A stretch of 64,000 nt of DNA from Paulownia fortunei (Eukaryota; Streptophyta; Magnoliopsida; Lamiales; Paulowniaceae). The stretch covers positions 25,780,118 through 25,844,117 of the forward strand of contig CM033106.1 of the NCBI GenBank assembly GCA_019321725.1, given 5' to 3'. The notes under the pieces were generated by a model. That model did no database searches and was not told the DNA's origin. It saw nothing but the letters and a program-made list of their open reading frames with translations. Below are positions 27,296-54,164 of the stretch, piece by piece; position 1 is the first letter of the stretch, and each line of letters starts with the position of its first letter. The translations under genes were made by a program, and so were the position numbers.

Positions 27296-29640
27296 TTAGG
27301 AAACAACGTTCAATTCTTGTGCATTTCACTTTGTATCATTTCTTTTTATTTTTTATATTCAATAACTATATTAATCATTGTTTTTATTTACCTGAAAATA
27401 TTCTTGAAAGTATGATTGGCAAGTATATTCAGGGTTTATTTCTTTTGTCCCCCATTTTTATATTATTTTCTTTTCAAATTTAAACATATTTTATTATCAT
27501 TCTTAATAATAATGTAGGATCACAAATCAATTTATGTGCGTTTGACAGCATGTATGTACCATTTACATTTTGATGTTAATAAGATTAGTACATTTGACGC
27601 TCTAAATTAAATAATCGAGTGGGTAATACTTTAGCTCCAAGAGGTACATGATTTTGAAATTTCTAAGAAAATCTCATCTTCATTGTATAAGTTTCTCATC
27701 TACATACATATCTAACTGTATTAATTGTAAGGGGAATAGTACTTTCATATTTTTTACTTTCTAGTAATGGATGTACTTTCTTTTCTAGGATTTAAGATCC
27801 TTTGATTTTATTTTCAAACTTATTTAAGTTTTCAGTATTTTTAGAATTAAAAATATTTTTATTATATTTTCATATAAAAATAAATATATTTAGATTAATT
27901 ATGTTTTTCTATATATCTTCATCTCTAATTCGTCCTCTGGAAACCTAATCGTCTACCTACCATATAGTTTAATTTATAAGTATAAATTATTTTCAAACCC
28001 AACGTTTAAAACACTTACACTCCATTTGAATTGATGGATTTGAAATTAAAGATTTCAAATCCATAATAACAACTCTATTGAAACTACATTTAAATTGATA
28101 GATTTGAAATTCTTAAACTTATTTTCAAATCTATCAATTTAAATGAATTTATTAAATTTGTCTGGATGAACTCATAATATAATCGATTTCAAATCTTTCA
28201 ATTTATATTTTAAATTATTTTTTGAGTTTTTAAAGGCTGGTGAAATGGGATAAAAGTAGAAAAATAAAAGATGCTTAAGAAATATTATACTCAATAATGT
28301 GTAAATGAGTGCATATCTTACTACACATTTTACACACACATATTTGTATGTGTGAATGTGTGTGAATATATGATAAAATATATACTCAATACATATAATT
28401 TGATATAACATCTACAAGATCAACATCAATTAGTTTCAAAGGCTAACAGCCAAAAACAAAAAAAAAAAATAACTAACACCAACCAGTCCATTTCATAAAT
28501 CTTTCCCCATAATTCCTTTTGCTTTTCTACAACCTTCTAATAATTGACAATGCTTAAGAAACAAAACTCAAACATTATTGAATCACATATTCTTTATATA
28601 TAATATTATTTTTCCATTTTTATTTAATCTTTTCTATAATTTGTTATATATAATAGCTAATTGTTCACCCTATTCTCATATTCTTTTGATTTGAAAAATA
28701 AAGTTTGATAAATTAATCCAAATGGGTTGATTGTAATAACTCCTTACTAAACTAAAAGTGGTGAAAATTAGCAAATAATATATAGCATCTAGGATTATTC
28801 TTGTCCAATATATTGATCTCATTTCTCTCAGATTTGGGGGCTAAAACTGGTAATTCATATATGTTTATATATATGTGTATGGATACATGTACTATAAAAC
28901 TGAAGTGATATTGATTATATGCAATTATATGTTGCAACTATCACCTTAATTATTATTCCATGTTTCTTTAAATTTGTTTTCTCTTTTTCCTTTATAGAAA
29001 AAAATGTAAAGAATTAGTAGTTCTGTCCTATATTTACCACTCCTATCTTTTTCCAATTCCTAAATTTAAGTTTTCGTATTTGTGAAACTACCCTCTAATT
29101 CAAAATAACTATAAACTTCTAACTACTATTTATTCGCATAATATTATAAAAGTATATAATAATTTTTTTTCAACTTTTATCTTAATTTTTGTGCCTACTC
29201 AAATTAAGGATGGGGTGTATTTAATCAAACTTGACATCGACCCGTCAAAATTTTTTAAGATTCGAACTTATATGGTAGAGCCGCTAAACTCATTAGACTC
29301 GTTTTATTATTTTAAAAATAATACATTAATTTTTTTAAAAAATATATTTTTTAAAAATTATTACATGAGTATATATAAAATATAAAAAATAAAAAAATAA
29401 GTGGGACAGGTTCGAAAATCAAACCATTTATAATTATAAAAACCAATCGTGATAGTTAGTTTGAACCTATTCAATTGTGATGAATATGAGTTTTTTATAT
29501 TTTTTTAATTATTATTATTAAAGGAGGGATGGTTGATTCAAATGAATATATTGATTACAAGTTTGAGAATGAATTGTAGAGGTGGTAAAGCACTTAATTT
29601 CCATTACTTTTTTCTATCATTAAAATAAAGTTTATAATAA
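27296..29640. other. AT-rich intergenic region
   Basis: Spacer between the methyltransferase pseudogene and the RABD1-like promoter. Contains hairpin-forming repeats at 28034-28144 (separate entry) and long AT tracts. No gene is seen. Confidence 0.5.
28034..28144. repeat. Two adjacent perfect inverted repeats (MITE-like)
   Basis: Hairpin 1 has 13-bp perfect arms ATGGATTTGAAAT and ATTTCAAATCCAT at 28034-28046 and 28052-28064, with a 5-nt loop. Hairpin 2 has 22-bp perfect arms at 28088-28109 and 28123-28144, with a 13-nt loop. Both arms share the GATTTGAAA core, so the two hairpins are related. A diverged partner near 28170-28205 (AATCGATTTCAAATCTTTCAA) follows. This suggests a small inverted-repeat transposon relic. 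Confidence 0.75.
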
Positions 29641-29792
29641 ACTTTATTTCTTCTCCTTTTCCAGTTTCCTTTACCAACAAACAAATCAGAGTTTTCACTC
29701 TTACTTACCCTCTGACTTCAACAGAAACCCAACAGAAAAAGAAAAACCTTTTCCCATTCCTCACAATCAAAAGAGCAGAGAGAAAAGAAATC

Positions 29793-32700
29793 ATGAGCAA
29801 CGAATAGTAAGATAAGCCCAGATTTTGATTCAGAGTTTCTTTTTCGTATTTTATTGTTATTATTTTTGTTATTTTTTTTCACATTTTTTTTGTTTTGTTT
29901 TTGTAGCGATTATTTGTTCAAGCTTCTTTTAATCGGTGACTCCTCTGTCGGCAAGTCTTGTCTCCTTCTCAGATTCGCTGTATGTTGACGTTAATCGCTC
30001 TTTTGATTTATGTTATTGTTTTTTATTACCAGTAATTTGTTCTGGAAAAGAAGTTCTGGATGTTTGTTTGGATGCATTCTGTTTCTTATCTGATGGATTT
30101 CTTCAACCCCCCGGATAAGGATATCAAGACATAGGCTACTTGTATTTGTTATGAAATGTGTTTTCTTTTACCCTTATATTTTGTTTGGTGAATTTCCTTA
30201 TGGAAGTAATCTTAATTGATTGATGATTATAGGATGATTCATATGTGGACAGTTACATTAGCACCATTGGAGTTGATTTTGTAAGTTCTGCCCTGCACTT
30301 TTTTCTTTGTAGTTTATACCTTATCTTGATAGTTGTTAGGTCAATTTAGTTACTTGGATTATTTCAATTATTTTACTTGGGGTTAACATGATTATGTTAT
30401 GGGTAATTTTTGAAGAAAATAAGGACGGTTGAGCTAGATGGGAAGACAATCAAGCTGCAAATTGTAAGTTAATATAGCTATAGAACTACTTTACATGTAC
30501 ATATGTATAAATGCATGTGAATGTTTATAAGAGATGCTGTATTATTTATGGCTTTTAGATTAAATTGCATGCAGCTTTTTGTTTATTTTGGAATATCCAG
30601 GGATATAACTTTGTAGCAATGCCCATTAAATTGGAATCTTTTCAGGTGTGGTTCATTAACAAATTTCAGTGGAAACTCAATTTTGCAAGATGATTGGAGA
30701 GATTTTTTTATCTAATTTATTTTAATCAAAGTAGCCTCCGTTAGTCATATTAGTGATTTAAAAGAGTGGTATTAAATTAGGAGTTATGTAAAGGAATTTT
30801 TAGTTTGGTTATAGCTTTATCTGCTTCTTTTGTGATTCCCACAGCAGTTAAAATTTCGTATTCTTCACCAATTGGATTATTTATCTATGTAAAAAGCAAT
30901 ATAAGATTACATGTGGTGCCTTACCTGCACCCCAGCCGAGTGTAAAGCTATTCCAGGTGTGTGAGAGTGAATGCTTTCAGAAATTGATAATACTTTGTCA
31001 AAATGCACTATGTTTCCTTTCATTTGTTATGATCAAGGCAACTATTGATTCTCATACTACAAGGGGATAGGGAAATATACAAGTTATGCCATTTTGATAC
31101 CTCAAATAAGCTCAGGAGTTATCAAAGTTGACTTAATACATTTTTTTTTATGGGTTTCAAGTGGGATACTGCTGGCCAGGAGCGGTTCCGGACCATCACT
31201 AGCAGTTACTATCGAGGAGCTCATGGGATCATTGTAAGAAAGATCTTGATGTAGTTGTTCCTGTATTGCATGTTTAGTCATTGTATGTGGCTATTATTCT
31301 GTTGTAAAGTTTTGCATCAATCATATCAATCCGTTGGATTATAGAATGTCTAAGATATGATTCCACATAACTTCCTTTTTCGAGACTGCAGATGCCATTA
31401 TGATTTATTCTTTTGTTAATACTTACACGCAAACTGGATTCTGACTTGTATCCAGGATTCAATGATCTTGTGGTTTGTCAAATCAGTTTCTTACCTTGAA
31501 TGCTCGTTCATTTTCTTTCAAAATTTTCTCTTTATGCTCTGTTCGCCTCATTGAATTTTTGAAAGTGTAATAATTGATTTCCATATTATGATTTTTGTGA
31601 TATATTTCACTATTTGATGCATGTTGATTGTTGAACTAGGTAGCAAAATATTCTAAATAAGTCTGAGTAAACTTAATTGCTATGGCTATACTCTTTTCCT
31701 GGCTTCAAAGACACCTGCATTGTGTGTTAACTTGTTCTTCTACTGATTGGTAGAGTAGTAGGAGGTTCTTATTACCAGCTTATATTGGTTAATTTGTTTT
31801 TTTGCCTTATTGGATAATGATAAATGAAGAACTTGACATTCCTTGGATTTGGAATTATCTTACTGAAATCTAATTCATTTCCCAGTATTTACTCATGCTT
31901 CTTTGATATCTTTCTTCAAGTGGTTCTTAACTTTTTTGTAGAATTTTAATTTTCCCTTTCAACGTGGTTATATTATTAGCACATTGTAGTTTAACTGAAG
32001 TTAACTTGGCCTGATATTTACCCTGTTAGGGGCCTAGATTGTTCACATTTGATTTGACAATGTACTTTACAAGGCTCAGCTATGTGAGTATTGATGGCTG
32101 AGAAATCCCTGGTTTAGTTGCAGTCTAGATCTTGGATGTGCCTGCAGCACAAGTTTATGCTTTTCTTGTGCCAGTGCCTTCAAATCAGTTGCTAATTTGG
32201 TCTACTGTATCATAAATTTTCTAGTGAGCCACATTTGTCCGGTGTGCTTATGCTTCTTGTCTTTTAGCACTATGAGGAACTCTCAGGATCCTGATTGAGG
32301 AGCCTTTTATTCATTAATCCCAGCCTTTGATAACTACTTAATTTCATATTATATTTTCATTTTTCTATAGGAGTAATCTAACATATTTAAATTGTAATAG
32401 ATTGTGTACGATGTTACTGAGATGGAGAGCTTCAACAATGTTAAGCAGTGGCTTAATGAGATTGATAGATATGCAAATGACAGTGTTTGCAAGCTTTTGG
32501 TGGGGAACAAATGTGATTTAGTTGAGAGCAAAGTCGTGGACACACAAACAGCAAAGGTGAGTATCTTTTTCTCTTGCTGTTCTTATACTATATATTTTGA
32601 TTATATAAGCTTCAGTTTTTAGTTTCTGCTGAATCCACTATGAGTTTTTCCCTTTCGGCATTGTAACTGCTCATAGCCTTTTTGAAAAATAACTTAAGTA

Positions 32701-34462
32701 CATATGCCTGGATTTACAGAATCAAATTTTCAAGTTTGAACGGTCTTTCTTCAACTCTATAGTCTTGTTGGCACATTACACGTACTCTTTGATGTTATTT
32801 TACATTGCAAATAAATGGGGAGAAGGATCTTCAGGAAACGTGATAACATTGTTGCTTTATAGAATAGCTACGGCATGAAGTGTGATTCAGTCTTTAAAGC
32901 TTTTGAGTTTCATTCTCAAATTGATGGGGGAAAAGATATATTTCTCTTGAATTTTGTCTGACCGTTTGAAATTAACTTCTCCAACTTATGTGAGCAGACT
33001 GCCACTTTTCCTTGTCTTTCAGTATTGTACTCTTCCTCTGGTGGTGGGCTAAGAAACATGTATTGGGGACAAGACACCCAATGTTGGTGCTTCAGGAGCT
33101 TATCATTTACAGAGCAGTTCCCCCCAACCCCCCGCCCCGCGAACTATAAAAAAGAAAAAGAATACAATGACCCATCCTAAACAATCATATAAAAGGACAG
33201 AAGGCAGATAGAAGAAAGGCGCTTCATTATTTATAGGAGCAATGATGAATGTTGAATTTTGTTAACCCCCCTCCATAAAAACAACCACAAAAGGAAAAAA
33301 GGAAGATGAAGAAGAAAGAAAAAGCCACAGTAAATGGGGTAAATATTAGAAATGGATTAATATTTAGGAAGATTTAATACTGGTTATGTGGATAATTCTC
33401 TTTCTTCTGTTATATCTATCATTTAGCTTTCTGTGTATCCGCATCAAGTTATTTGGGATAAGGGTTACAGGATACATGGACACGTCTTTAGGAAAGTAGG
33501 ATAAGCCAAATCAATTACACTATTCACACATGGAAATTGTGCACGTTTGTTTGAATGTAGCACAATCTCTTACCTCTTTGTCGATACTGGTAAATTTTCT
33601 AAATTTATGTGATATTTAGATTTTTCTTAGTGATTGACTCTTGCAGTGGATCAACCTTGCAGGCATTTGCAGATGAGCTTGGGATTCCTTTCCTGGAGAC
33701 TAGTGCAAAAGATGCAATTAATGTGGAGCAGGCTTTCTTGACTATGGCTGGGGAGATTAAGAAAAAGTAAAGCCACTAATCAATTTATTGGTGAATTTGA
33801 TATTATGTGGTCTAGTTCAACAGTTTACAATTACATGCTTACCACTACTGTTCTTTATTGGAACCGCTTGATGTTCTTATATGCCTTAGACCTCTTTAAC
33901 CATTGCTTTATTATTTGACAGCCTATTTTACCTATTGAACTGGAAGTTCTGCTAATTTTCTGATTTATCCATTGACTCTATGCATGCCAATGGAAGTGTT
34001 TCTTTCTTTTTTCCTTTTTTTTTTATTTATTTATTTATCTTCTCTCTCTCTCAGTGCCAAAATTTCCAAAGTTGGTTAATTTGGGGTTAGTGGTAATAAT
34101 TGTTCTCTTCCCTAGTATTCATATGTGCCAGCTGTTTTTGTTTCATAACTGCCTGGTACAGAGAAAACATGCAATTTGAAGCAAACCATTGAGCCTTCTA
34201 TGGCCTAGATATTAGTTTACAAAACAGATGATGGACTCTTCAAACTGAATGTTAACTGTCATGCTTGTGTTGATTTTAATATTTTTTGCTGTAACCTTAC
34301 GGAGTTGAACCCAAGTTTTTAATTTGTCTTTTTTTGGCCCTATGTATCTTATACAAGTGTGTATGCAGGATGGGTAGCCAGCCAACGGCAAACAAGAAGT
34401 CAGCCAGCACAGTCCAGATTAAGGGACAGCCAATTGAGCAGAAGAGCAACTGCTGTGGTTAA
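29793..34462 (+). CDS. RABD1: Rab GTPase RABD1-like (Rab1 class)
   Basis: Small GTPase for ER-to-Golgi vesicle traffic. Eight coding exons join in frame: 29793-29806, 29907-29979, 30233-30280, 30416-30463, 31162-31233, 32401-32556, 33663-33766 and 34369-34462, giving 202 residues. Guanine-nucleotide motifs: P-loop GDSSVGKS (15-22), effector loop YISTIGVDF ending at residue 45, WDTAGQE (62-68), NKCD (121-124) and ETSAK (149-153). The C terminus SNCCG carries the double cysteine for geranylgeranylation. Without splicing at 33767 the frame would stop after KKK; splicing restores KKMGSQ. From memory the sequence is nearer Arabidopsis RABD1 than RABD2, in the [18 protein letters not shown] start and the MGSQ tail. 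It is convergent with the RABA2-like gene, 0.9 kb away. Confidence 0.95.
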
Positions 34463-35358
34463 GTGTTCTTATTTATCTTACTGTTTAGAAGATTGTAAAA
34501 AGATAGCATATGTCTATTAACAGAACTGTCCTTTTCACAACTTGGAATTCCTGCAGACAGTTGTTGCTAACTCCTTCTCTTCTGTTTGTTTCCTCTTAAG
34601 CCCAAAAAGTGGGCGTGTATTATTGCTCCAGTACCTGTGTGCATGTTCCACACACACACACACACAGAGAAGTAGAGTCTTTTGCCAAATGTGGGACGGC
34701 ATAATCTATGAGTGAATGAGAGAATTGCCTAGTTTTGTGGCTGTCTTTTGGGATGTAGTTTGAGTAGTGATTTCAAATGACCAGCTTGGAACATGTGTTA
34801 AAACTGTGTGGTGACTGCCGCGGTTTGTCATTTGCATTTCTGACACTAATCAAGCATAATATTGAAGCAAACACCAATTTCACCGGAAAAAAAAGAAGGG
34901 ACGCATTACTTCACAAGAATATGAAGACAATACTTATTTATTGGAGAGGACATGACAAATTGTGATTTATATAGTTTTTTAACAGAGTTTGTTATGGGAA
35001 AAATTGAAAGGAAACTAAAGAGTGACGATAAACTAATCCTGCGCAGATGGTCATGGTTTGAGCCCTTACATGAACTGGATAATAGGAAGGAAGCAGGAGC
35101 CATTCTTGCTTCTAAACCTTGTATATGGATTGGTTTTCAGTGTTCCATATGCTAAATAGAATGCTTAACCTCTTTAAAGAATATATTCATCCAATAACAC
35201 TTCATAAAAAGCCTTGACAACAAAAAGAATGAAGCAACTGCAAAATGTTTAAGCATGAGAATAATACAAGGATTCAAAACAATCAATAGCAACAGAGAAG
35301 CTGAGAAGAGAGGCAGGTGATTGGGGCTTGGGGCAGTGGTGAAAAAGAGATGAGGCAA
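34463..35358. other. Convergent 3' regions of the two Rab genes
   Basis: Holds the 3' untranslated sequence of the RABD1-like gene, including a (CA)n run near 34652-34667, and that of the RABA2-like gene. Short open frames (34777-34965, 34952-35155) show no domain. Confidence 0.55.
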
Positions 35359-44901
<9,543 letters not shown>

Positions 44902-46782
44902 TTTTTCTCTATATATATTCTTTTTGGTGTGTGTCTTGATAAGTCAAAAGCAAGAGCAAATTGCAAATGTGGTCACCATTTCTGTCTACATACATCCCTG
45001 GACACTGTGCATGAATGCCATATCTGGTACGTCATTCTCTTTACTATTATTATTATACTATTTTTTTAAAAAAATCAATTTTTTATTTTTAATAATGTAT
45101 AGAAAACATGCAACTATCCCATATTCTTAATACTAGTGGCGTTTTGTGTGCATGTGCTTACATTTTTAAATTATAATAAGATATTCAATTTACTAATAAA
45201 GTATCTTCTACAATATCAATTCTTTTAATTATTTCATTATGCTTTATCAAAGTAATTATTCCGTTTGCTATAGAGTTAAACTTATTAATTTTTTTAACTA
45301 ATTTGTCATATTAACTTTTTTGGTAATTTTACCATTTTTAAATTTTTAAATCTTAATATTCATATGTTGTTTAATGTTATTCAATTACTTCTTAAATAGA
45401 TGACTAGAGCATATGCAATTACACCTAAAAAATAGAAAAATTGACTGGTGAAAGGAACTACTAATTTGGGTCGGAGGTAGTACTTATTTGGATTTATGGT
45501 AATTAAAAGAAAAAAAATCATGTAGTAATAAGATGAAATAATATGATTGAAAAAGAAAAAGATGGAGGAGAGAGAGAGAGAAAAAAAAAATCTAAGTTCA
45601 AGGTGATTAGTCAAAATTTGATGAAAGTTTGGCCACTTTAGACCTCAACTTCAAGTCATTTATTTGTATTGAATTAATACAACAGTTGGTTTTCATTTTT
45701 TTCATTTAAGCATAATAAAGACATTTATGTCCGCTTTACACTCCTTTTTCTTCCCCCAACAACAACCCCCCACCAACCAAAAAAAAAATAAAAAAACAGA
45801 TTGCGTTATTGTCTCTAAATATAAATACTAAAATGTTAATGCAAAATTGAAGAAAAATGTTTTAAATTTGTTGTTCTTAATTTTTACAAAACGTCCCCTA
45901 TATTTTTTAAAATAATTATATTCTAACTTAAATTAGTAATATAATACCACTAACTTTCAATTTATTTAAAGTAATATAAAATATGAAAAAAGAAATATTT
46001 AAGCAGGATACGAATCAAGGCGAACCACATGAAATCCCATGTGGAAAGCAACTGATCAATTATTTACCAAAAAAAAAAAGGAAAGATTATAAAATTAAAT
46101 TTGTACTAAAAACAATAATTAATCAATGAATACAGAAATCTCCCACTTTTGGCCATTGAGGAAAATTTAAACACAACGACAAAAAAGTATTTCTCGTAAG
46201 CAATTACGTAAGCCATCACGTATCATATGGAAATAAAGAAATGTCTTAACTCTCAGTATCTCTAGTTTAATGTCCTGCACAACTTTTTGAATGTCTTATT
46301 TTAAATGAAAGAAGCATTAATTAATTCTCAATCCGCCTAATCTGATATTTTGCCTTGGGTCAAAATTTTAACATCTTAAATCAAATAGGCACACAATTTA
46401 GAGTGAGAGTAGGAAAACTATCATTTTGGATTGTTTGGGGAGCATATGTGTTAGGAAAATACATTTTAGGAGTTACACATGAGAATGTTTGAAAAAAAAA
46501 ATGTGTCCGATTTTATTTCAAAAATAGTTAATGTGATTTTTAAAAAAAAAACAAACAAGCATTTGATTTTATTTTCGAGGAAGACATTTTATATCGACTG
46601 ACTGATGGTTAGAGGTCTTAAAGCCTGCTGTGCAACAAATTTTTTGGGCTCATAGTTTCAGCAAGCTAATCTTTCATTGTTTCAAGGAAATGTTGTAAAG
46701 AATAAACGTTTCTCAAATCTAAGGACTAACATGTATATAGAGCTCAAGTAAACCGTCTTAAAAGGTATCAGAAATCCAAACT
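44902..46782. other. Spacer between OPR copies A and B
   Basis: Leader and promoter side of copy A, including ATATATATA at about 44914-44922 only some 15 bases 5' of the first ATG. The stretch 45230-45640 is similar to 54770-55160 (the other side of the tandem duplication). The rest is AT-rich, with no gene. Confidence 0.5.
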
Positions 46783-50637
<3,855 letters not shown>

Positions 50638-51340
50638 TTCCAGACGCTTCTTCTTCCACAGCTGCGGAGAACGGGAAGCATCATCAAACCATATTAGCAA
50701 TATATATACACACACATGTAGAGAGAGAGAGAAGGAGAGGCAAACTTCTGCGAGTCGCACTCACCTCATGTGCTTGGAGCTGAGTGTTGAGTTGCTGATA
50801 ACTGACAATTTATTGGATTTTTGAAGAGGCTGGGAGAGGGAAAGGAGAAGCAACGTGAAAATCGGTTATTCCACGATTTTACTTTTATACCCCTGGAAAT
50901 TGAAGCATTTATAATAATTATAATAATAATAATAATAATAATAAATTTTGTTAAAAAATGAGAATAATAATGACAACGATGACACAAGTAATTTCGGATC
51001 TTTTATTTTAATTTGATGTTTTATTTCGTAATTCAACTTCACTTAATAAATACAGACCAATTAATAAAATGTTTCATATATTTATAAATTGAAATATATT
51101 TAAACTCAAAAGACTACTCGCATTATTTCAAGTGTATCAAATTCAATTTACTTCTAAGTGTATAAAACTATAATTTATAGTATCAAATTAAGATTCGATT
51201 AAACTTCAAAGATTAAAGTTATTATGTGAAATCAATAGTAAAAAATAAATATTCAAATGTTTATTGACTAAAATAAGCTATGTATCAAGGAAACCAACAT
51301 AAAATTCTGTAAGTTATGTATGAAGGAAACCTTTCCCTCT
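50638..51340 (-). other. Leader and promoter side of OPR copy B
   Basis: An acceptor (TTCTCCGCAG) lies about 25 bases 5' of the ATG and a donor (ATGAG then GTGAGTG) near 50767, so the leader had an intron of about 100 bases. Copy C has the same arrangement. A (TAA)n run lies at about 50920-50942. Confidence 0.55.
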
Positions 51341-52133
51341 TACGCCAAATAATAAGGGGATGTTTTGTTTTGTTTTTTTTAAGGGAGAATTTTTATTTTT
51401 AGTAATTTTAGAAGAGTTTTATTGATTTTCGTGTAAGATTGAAAATATGTTTGGATAATTATTTTTAGATAGAAAATTTATAAGGTTAAATATGAAATTA
51501 TATTGTAAATGTTACGTAGATACTATGTTTTGTTTGGTTAATTTGAACAATGGTGTCACATTATTATTTTATATCATTATATATTATTTTATATTAATAT
51601 AGTAATTGGATAATGTAAGTATATATATTTTATTGATAATATGATTTTGAATATATATAAAACGTATAAAAATATAAATGTATATATGTATAATAATATG
51701 ATTAGGACTTTTTTTTATAATATTTTGGAAAAAATAAAAATGATTTTGGATGAATGTTTGGTTTCATTTCTTAAAATTACTAAAACTACTGAAATTGAAA
51801 TTGAACTACTGCAAACAAAACCTAAGTTATAAATTTTGGATGATAAATTTGAAGGGTCAGAAAATGAATTTGTATCTTTTCACACTAAATTTTTTATGAC
51901 CTTAAAAATTTCAAATCATTATTTTAAAAAGTTCATTTTCCCATATATCAACCTCCTTTCTTTTCACTCGTTCTCTTTCATATATATATATATAGAATGT
52001 ACTCTATAAGTCCCAAAATTTATCTCTTTTATCATTTTTAAAATATCTAATAATAAGGTATTAATTTTTAAAATAAAATTCTTTTCTCATAAATATCTTC
52101 TCTCTTGAATTCTTTAAGTGACATTATTAATTT
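51341..52133. other. Extra 0.8 kb block in duplication unit 1
   Basis: Flanks on both sides align with unit 2 (around 60610-60630), but this block has no counterpart there. It starts near AAGGGGATGTTTTG and contains GCAAACAAAACCTAAG near 51811, weakly like inverted ends. It may be an insertion in unit 1 or a deletion in unit 2. A 63-codon frame inside shows no domain. Confidence 0.45.
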
Positions 52134-53630
52134 CAATCACTACTTTTAAAGACAATTTTATAAATATATTCAAAATTTTCACTTTTTCAATTAGTCAAAG
52201 TGGATATATAATATTGGGATGGAATAAATAATAAATTATTGGGATAAAAATAGTAACTTTTAATCACTATTTTTTTAAGATAATTTTGTAAAGATAATCA
52301 AAACTTTTTATCTTTTAGTTTTCATACTTCATAATAATTCGTGGTGAGTCAAGCTAGATATATAATATTGGGACGACCTTTGGTGTCTCAATGTCTAACT
52401 TGAATCTTTATCTATCACTTAGACATAAATAATCAAAACTACATCTAACAAAGCTATAAGTTCTTGGACTTTCATAAGGAGATAGCCACCTTCTCGTACC
52501 TTTAGTTCAAACTAATTCTAAAAAGACAAGAAAAGGGTGTAGGAAAGACTAACCAGAGGCATTTCACAGTGAGAAGAGGCTTTCCGGCATTTCACATCTC
52601 TCTCATTTGGATCGGAAAAATTTATGGGATCTCCATAATTCATTCTTTTTAAATTTTGATTTTTTTGATGGGTACCAAAATTTACACATATAACTACTAC
52701 AAAATAACGGGTCTTAGATTGTTTAACGAAAATACTTAAATCAAAGAAAAGTATGGAGAGGATAATAAAAAATATCAAATATTTGAATGTAAAATGCATA
52801 ATCTAATATATATCTTCGATGAAATCTTGTATAATAAATAAGATAGTGAGGTAATAGAGTAAAGGAAGGATTCCACTTTCTATTAAGAGATAATCAAGAT
52901 AAGTCAAGTACACGCCCTGATAGGTAACTCAAATTTGGTATGATGCTCTCCCCTAAGTGGAGTTGTTTTAGGACTCTAGTTAGCTACATGAATAAGAATT
53001 GAAACAAAAATGTATAAAGTCTAATCCAGGTAAATGAGTTCAACCTCAACTTTACCCGTTCAACTCAGACTAACCTATCAATGGACTAACTAGGTCATGC
53101 TCAAAATTATACAGCCCGACTCAAACCTCCTCAGGTCAACCCCACCAGACTATCATCTCCTAAACAAAAAAATAAGTTCAATTATTGTGATAGTCCAATT
53201 TCCTCGTCCAGATTTATGCCATATCAATCTTAGTATCTAATATCTAAGTCCAACATTATTCCATATGCTTTAAATATACATAACCAACTTCATAATTTGA
53301 CGCTACTAACATAACCTCCACCCCACTTAAAATCACACATTACATTATTTTTAAAAAATAAAATAAAATCAAACACATTATCACAAAATTCATCTTTTAG
53401 AAAACAACACATCAAACAAATATTCATTGTTAAACGAAATTGAAGGAATCTCTTCAACACTTTTTCAAGGGTATTTTTTTTTTTTTTTTTGAAAAAGCAT
53501 TTTCAAGAATACAACCAAATGGATCCTAAAACTTTTTTAAAGGAAGTCACATGTTTAGGGCTATGTATCACTGCTTGTCCGTCTTTTTTTATCACCTCCT
53601 CTCACATTGACAAGTATATACTATAATAAT
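52134..53630. other. Noncoding flank of unit 1
   Basis: AT-rich sequence, partly alignable to 60630-63040 in unit 2. It contains the empty site of the hAT-like element near 53300-53310. No gene is seen. Confidence 0.5.
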
Positions 53631-53645
53631 AAATACAATTAGAAG

Positions 53646-54004
53646 TCCCCCGGGGCACAGCTCAACTGGCGGAACAATTGACTTGAACTTGCTTCCAGCG
53701 GCAGGGTGGGGGTTCGAATCCTGGTGGGAACCTGCGGATTCATTTCAGTATGAAGCAATCACTGGGCTGTCAGTGGGACCCTGCGACTGAGGTGTTTCGA
53801 GCGATCACTGTGGGTTTCGAGCGATCACTGTGGGTTGAGCTCCTTGTGCGCAGAAGTGTACAGTTCTTGTTGGGAACCTGGGTGTTGGTTGAGGCATATC
53901 CCGCGATTTACCCCCTTCTAGGTGCTAGGGACATGTGTCTAGGAGATCCAGAATTAGTCTGGCGCAAGTTAGGAATTTGGGTTATCAAAAAAAAAAAAAA
54001 AAAA
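53646..54004 (+). mobile_element. Full-length tRNA-derived SINE with target-site duplication
   Basis: 359 bp. The head has a polymerase III box A-like segment (GGCACAGCTCAACTGGCGGA) and box B GGGTTCGAATCC at about 53709-53720. A tRNA-unrelated body follows, ending TCTGGCGCAAGTTAGGAATT, and a poly(A) tail of about 20. It is flanked by a perfect 15-bp duplication, AAATACAATTAGAAG, at 53631-53645 and 54005-54019. The body holds an internal duplication (TTTCGAGCGATCACTGTGGG twice). The sister unit shows the empty site at 63040-63054. Confidence 0.92.
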
Positions 54005-54164
54005 AAATACAATTAGAAGGTTTAATATACCAATATTTTATTGTTTGAAATATTAGCAAGTAATAAAATTCTTTACAATTTCTCAAGTGTAAACTTAAGA
54101 GAGTATTTTTCTTATATTAAATTCGAATTAAAATTTAAACAAAGTTGTTTTTCTTGAATATTGA

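Noticed and set aside
50640..50760. Longer N terminus of OPR copy B (frame from 50760)
   Set aside because: It crosses a leader intron acceptor; the short start MAANSSSSD at 50637 matches copies A and C.
53646..53730. Possible tRNA gene from box A and box B
   Set aside because: No acceptor or anticodon stem forms. The sequence continues into a SINE body with poly(A) and target duplications.
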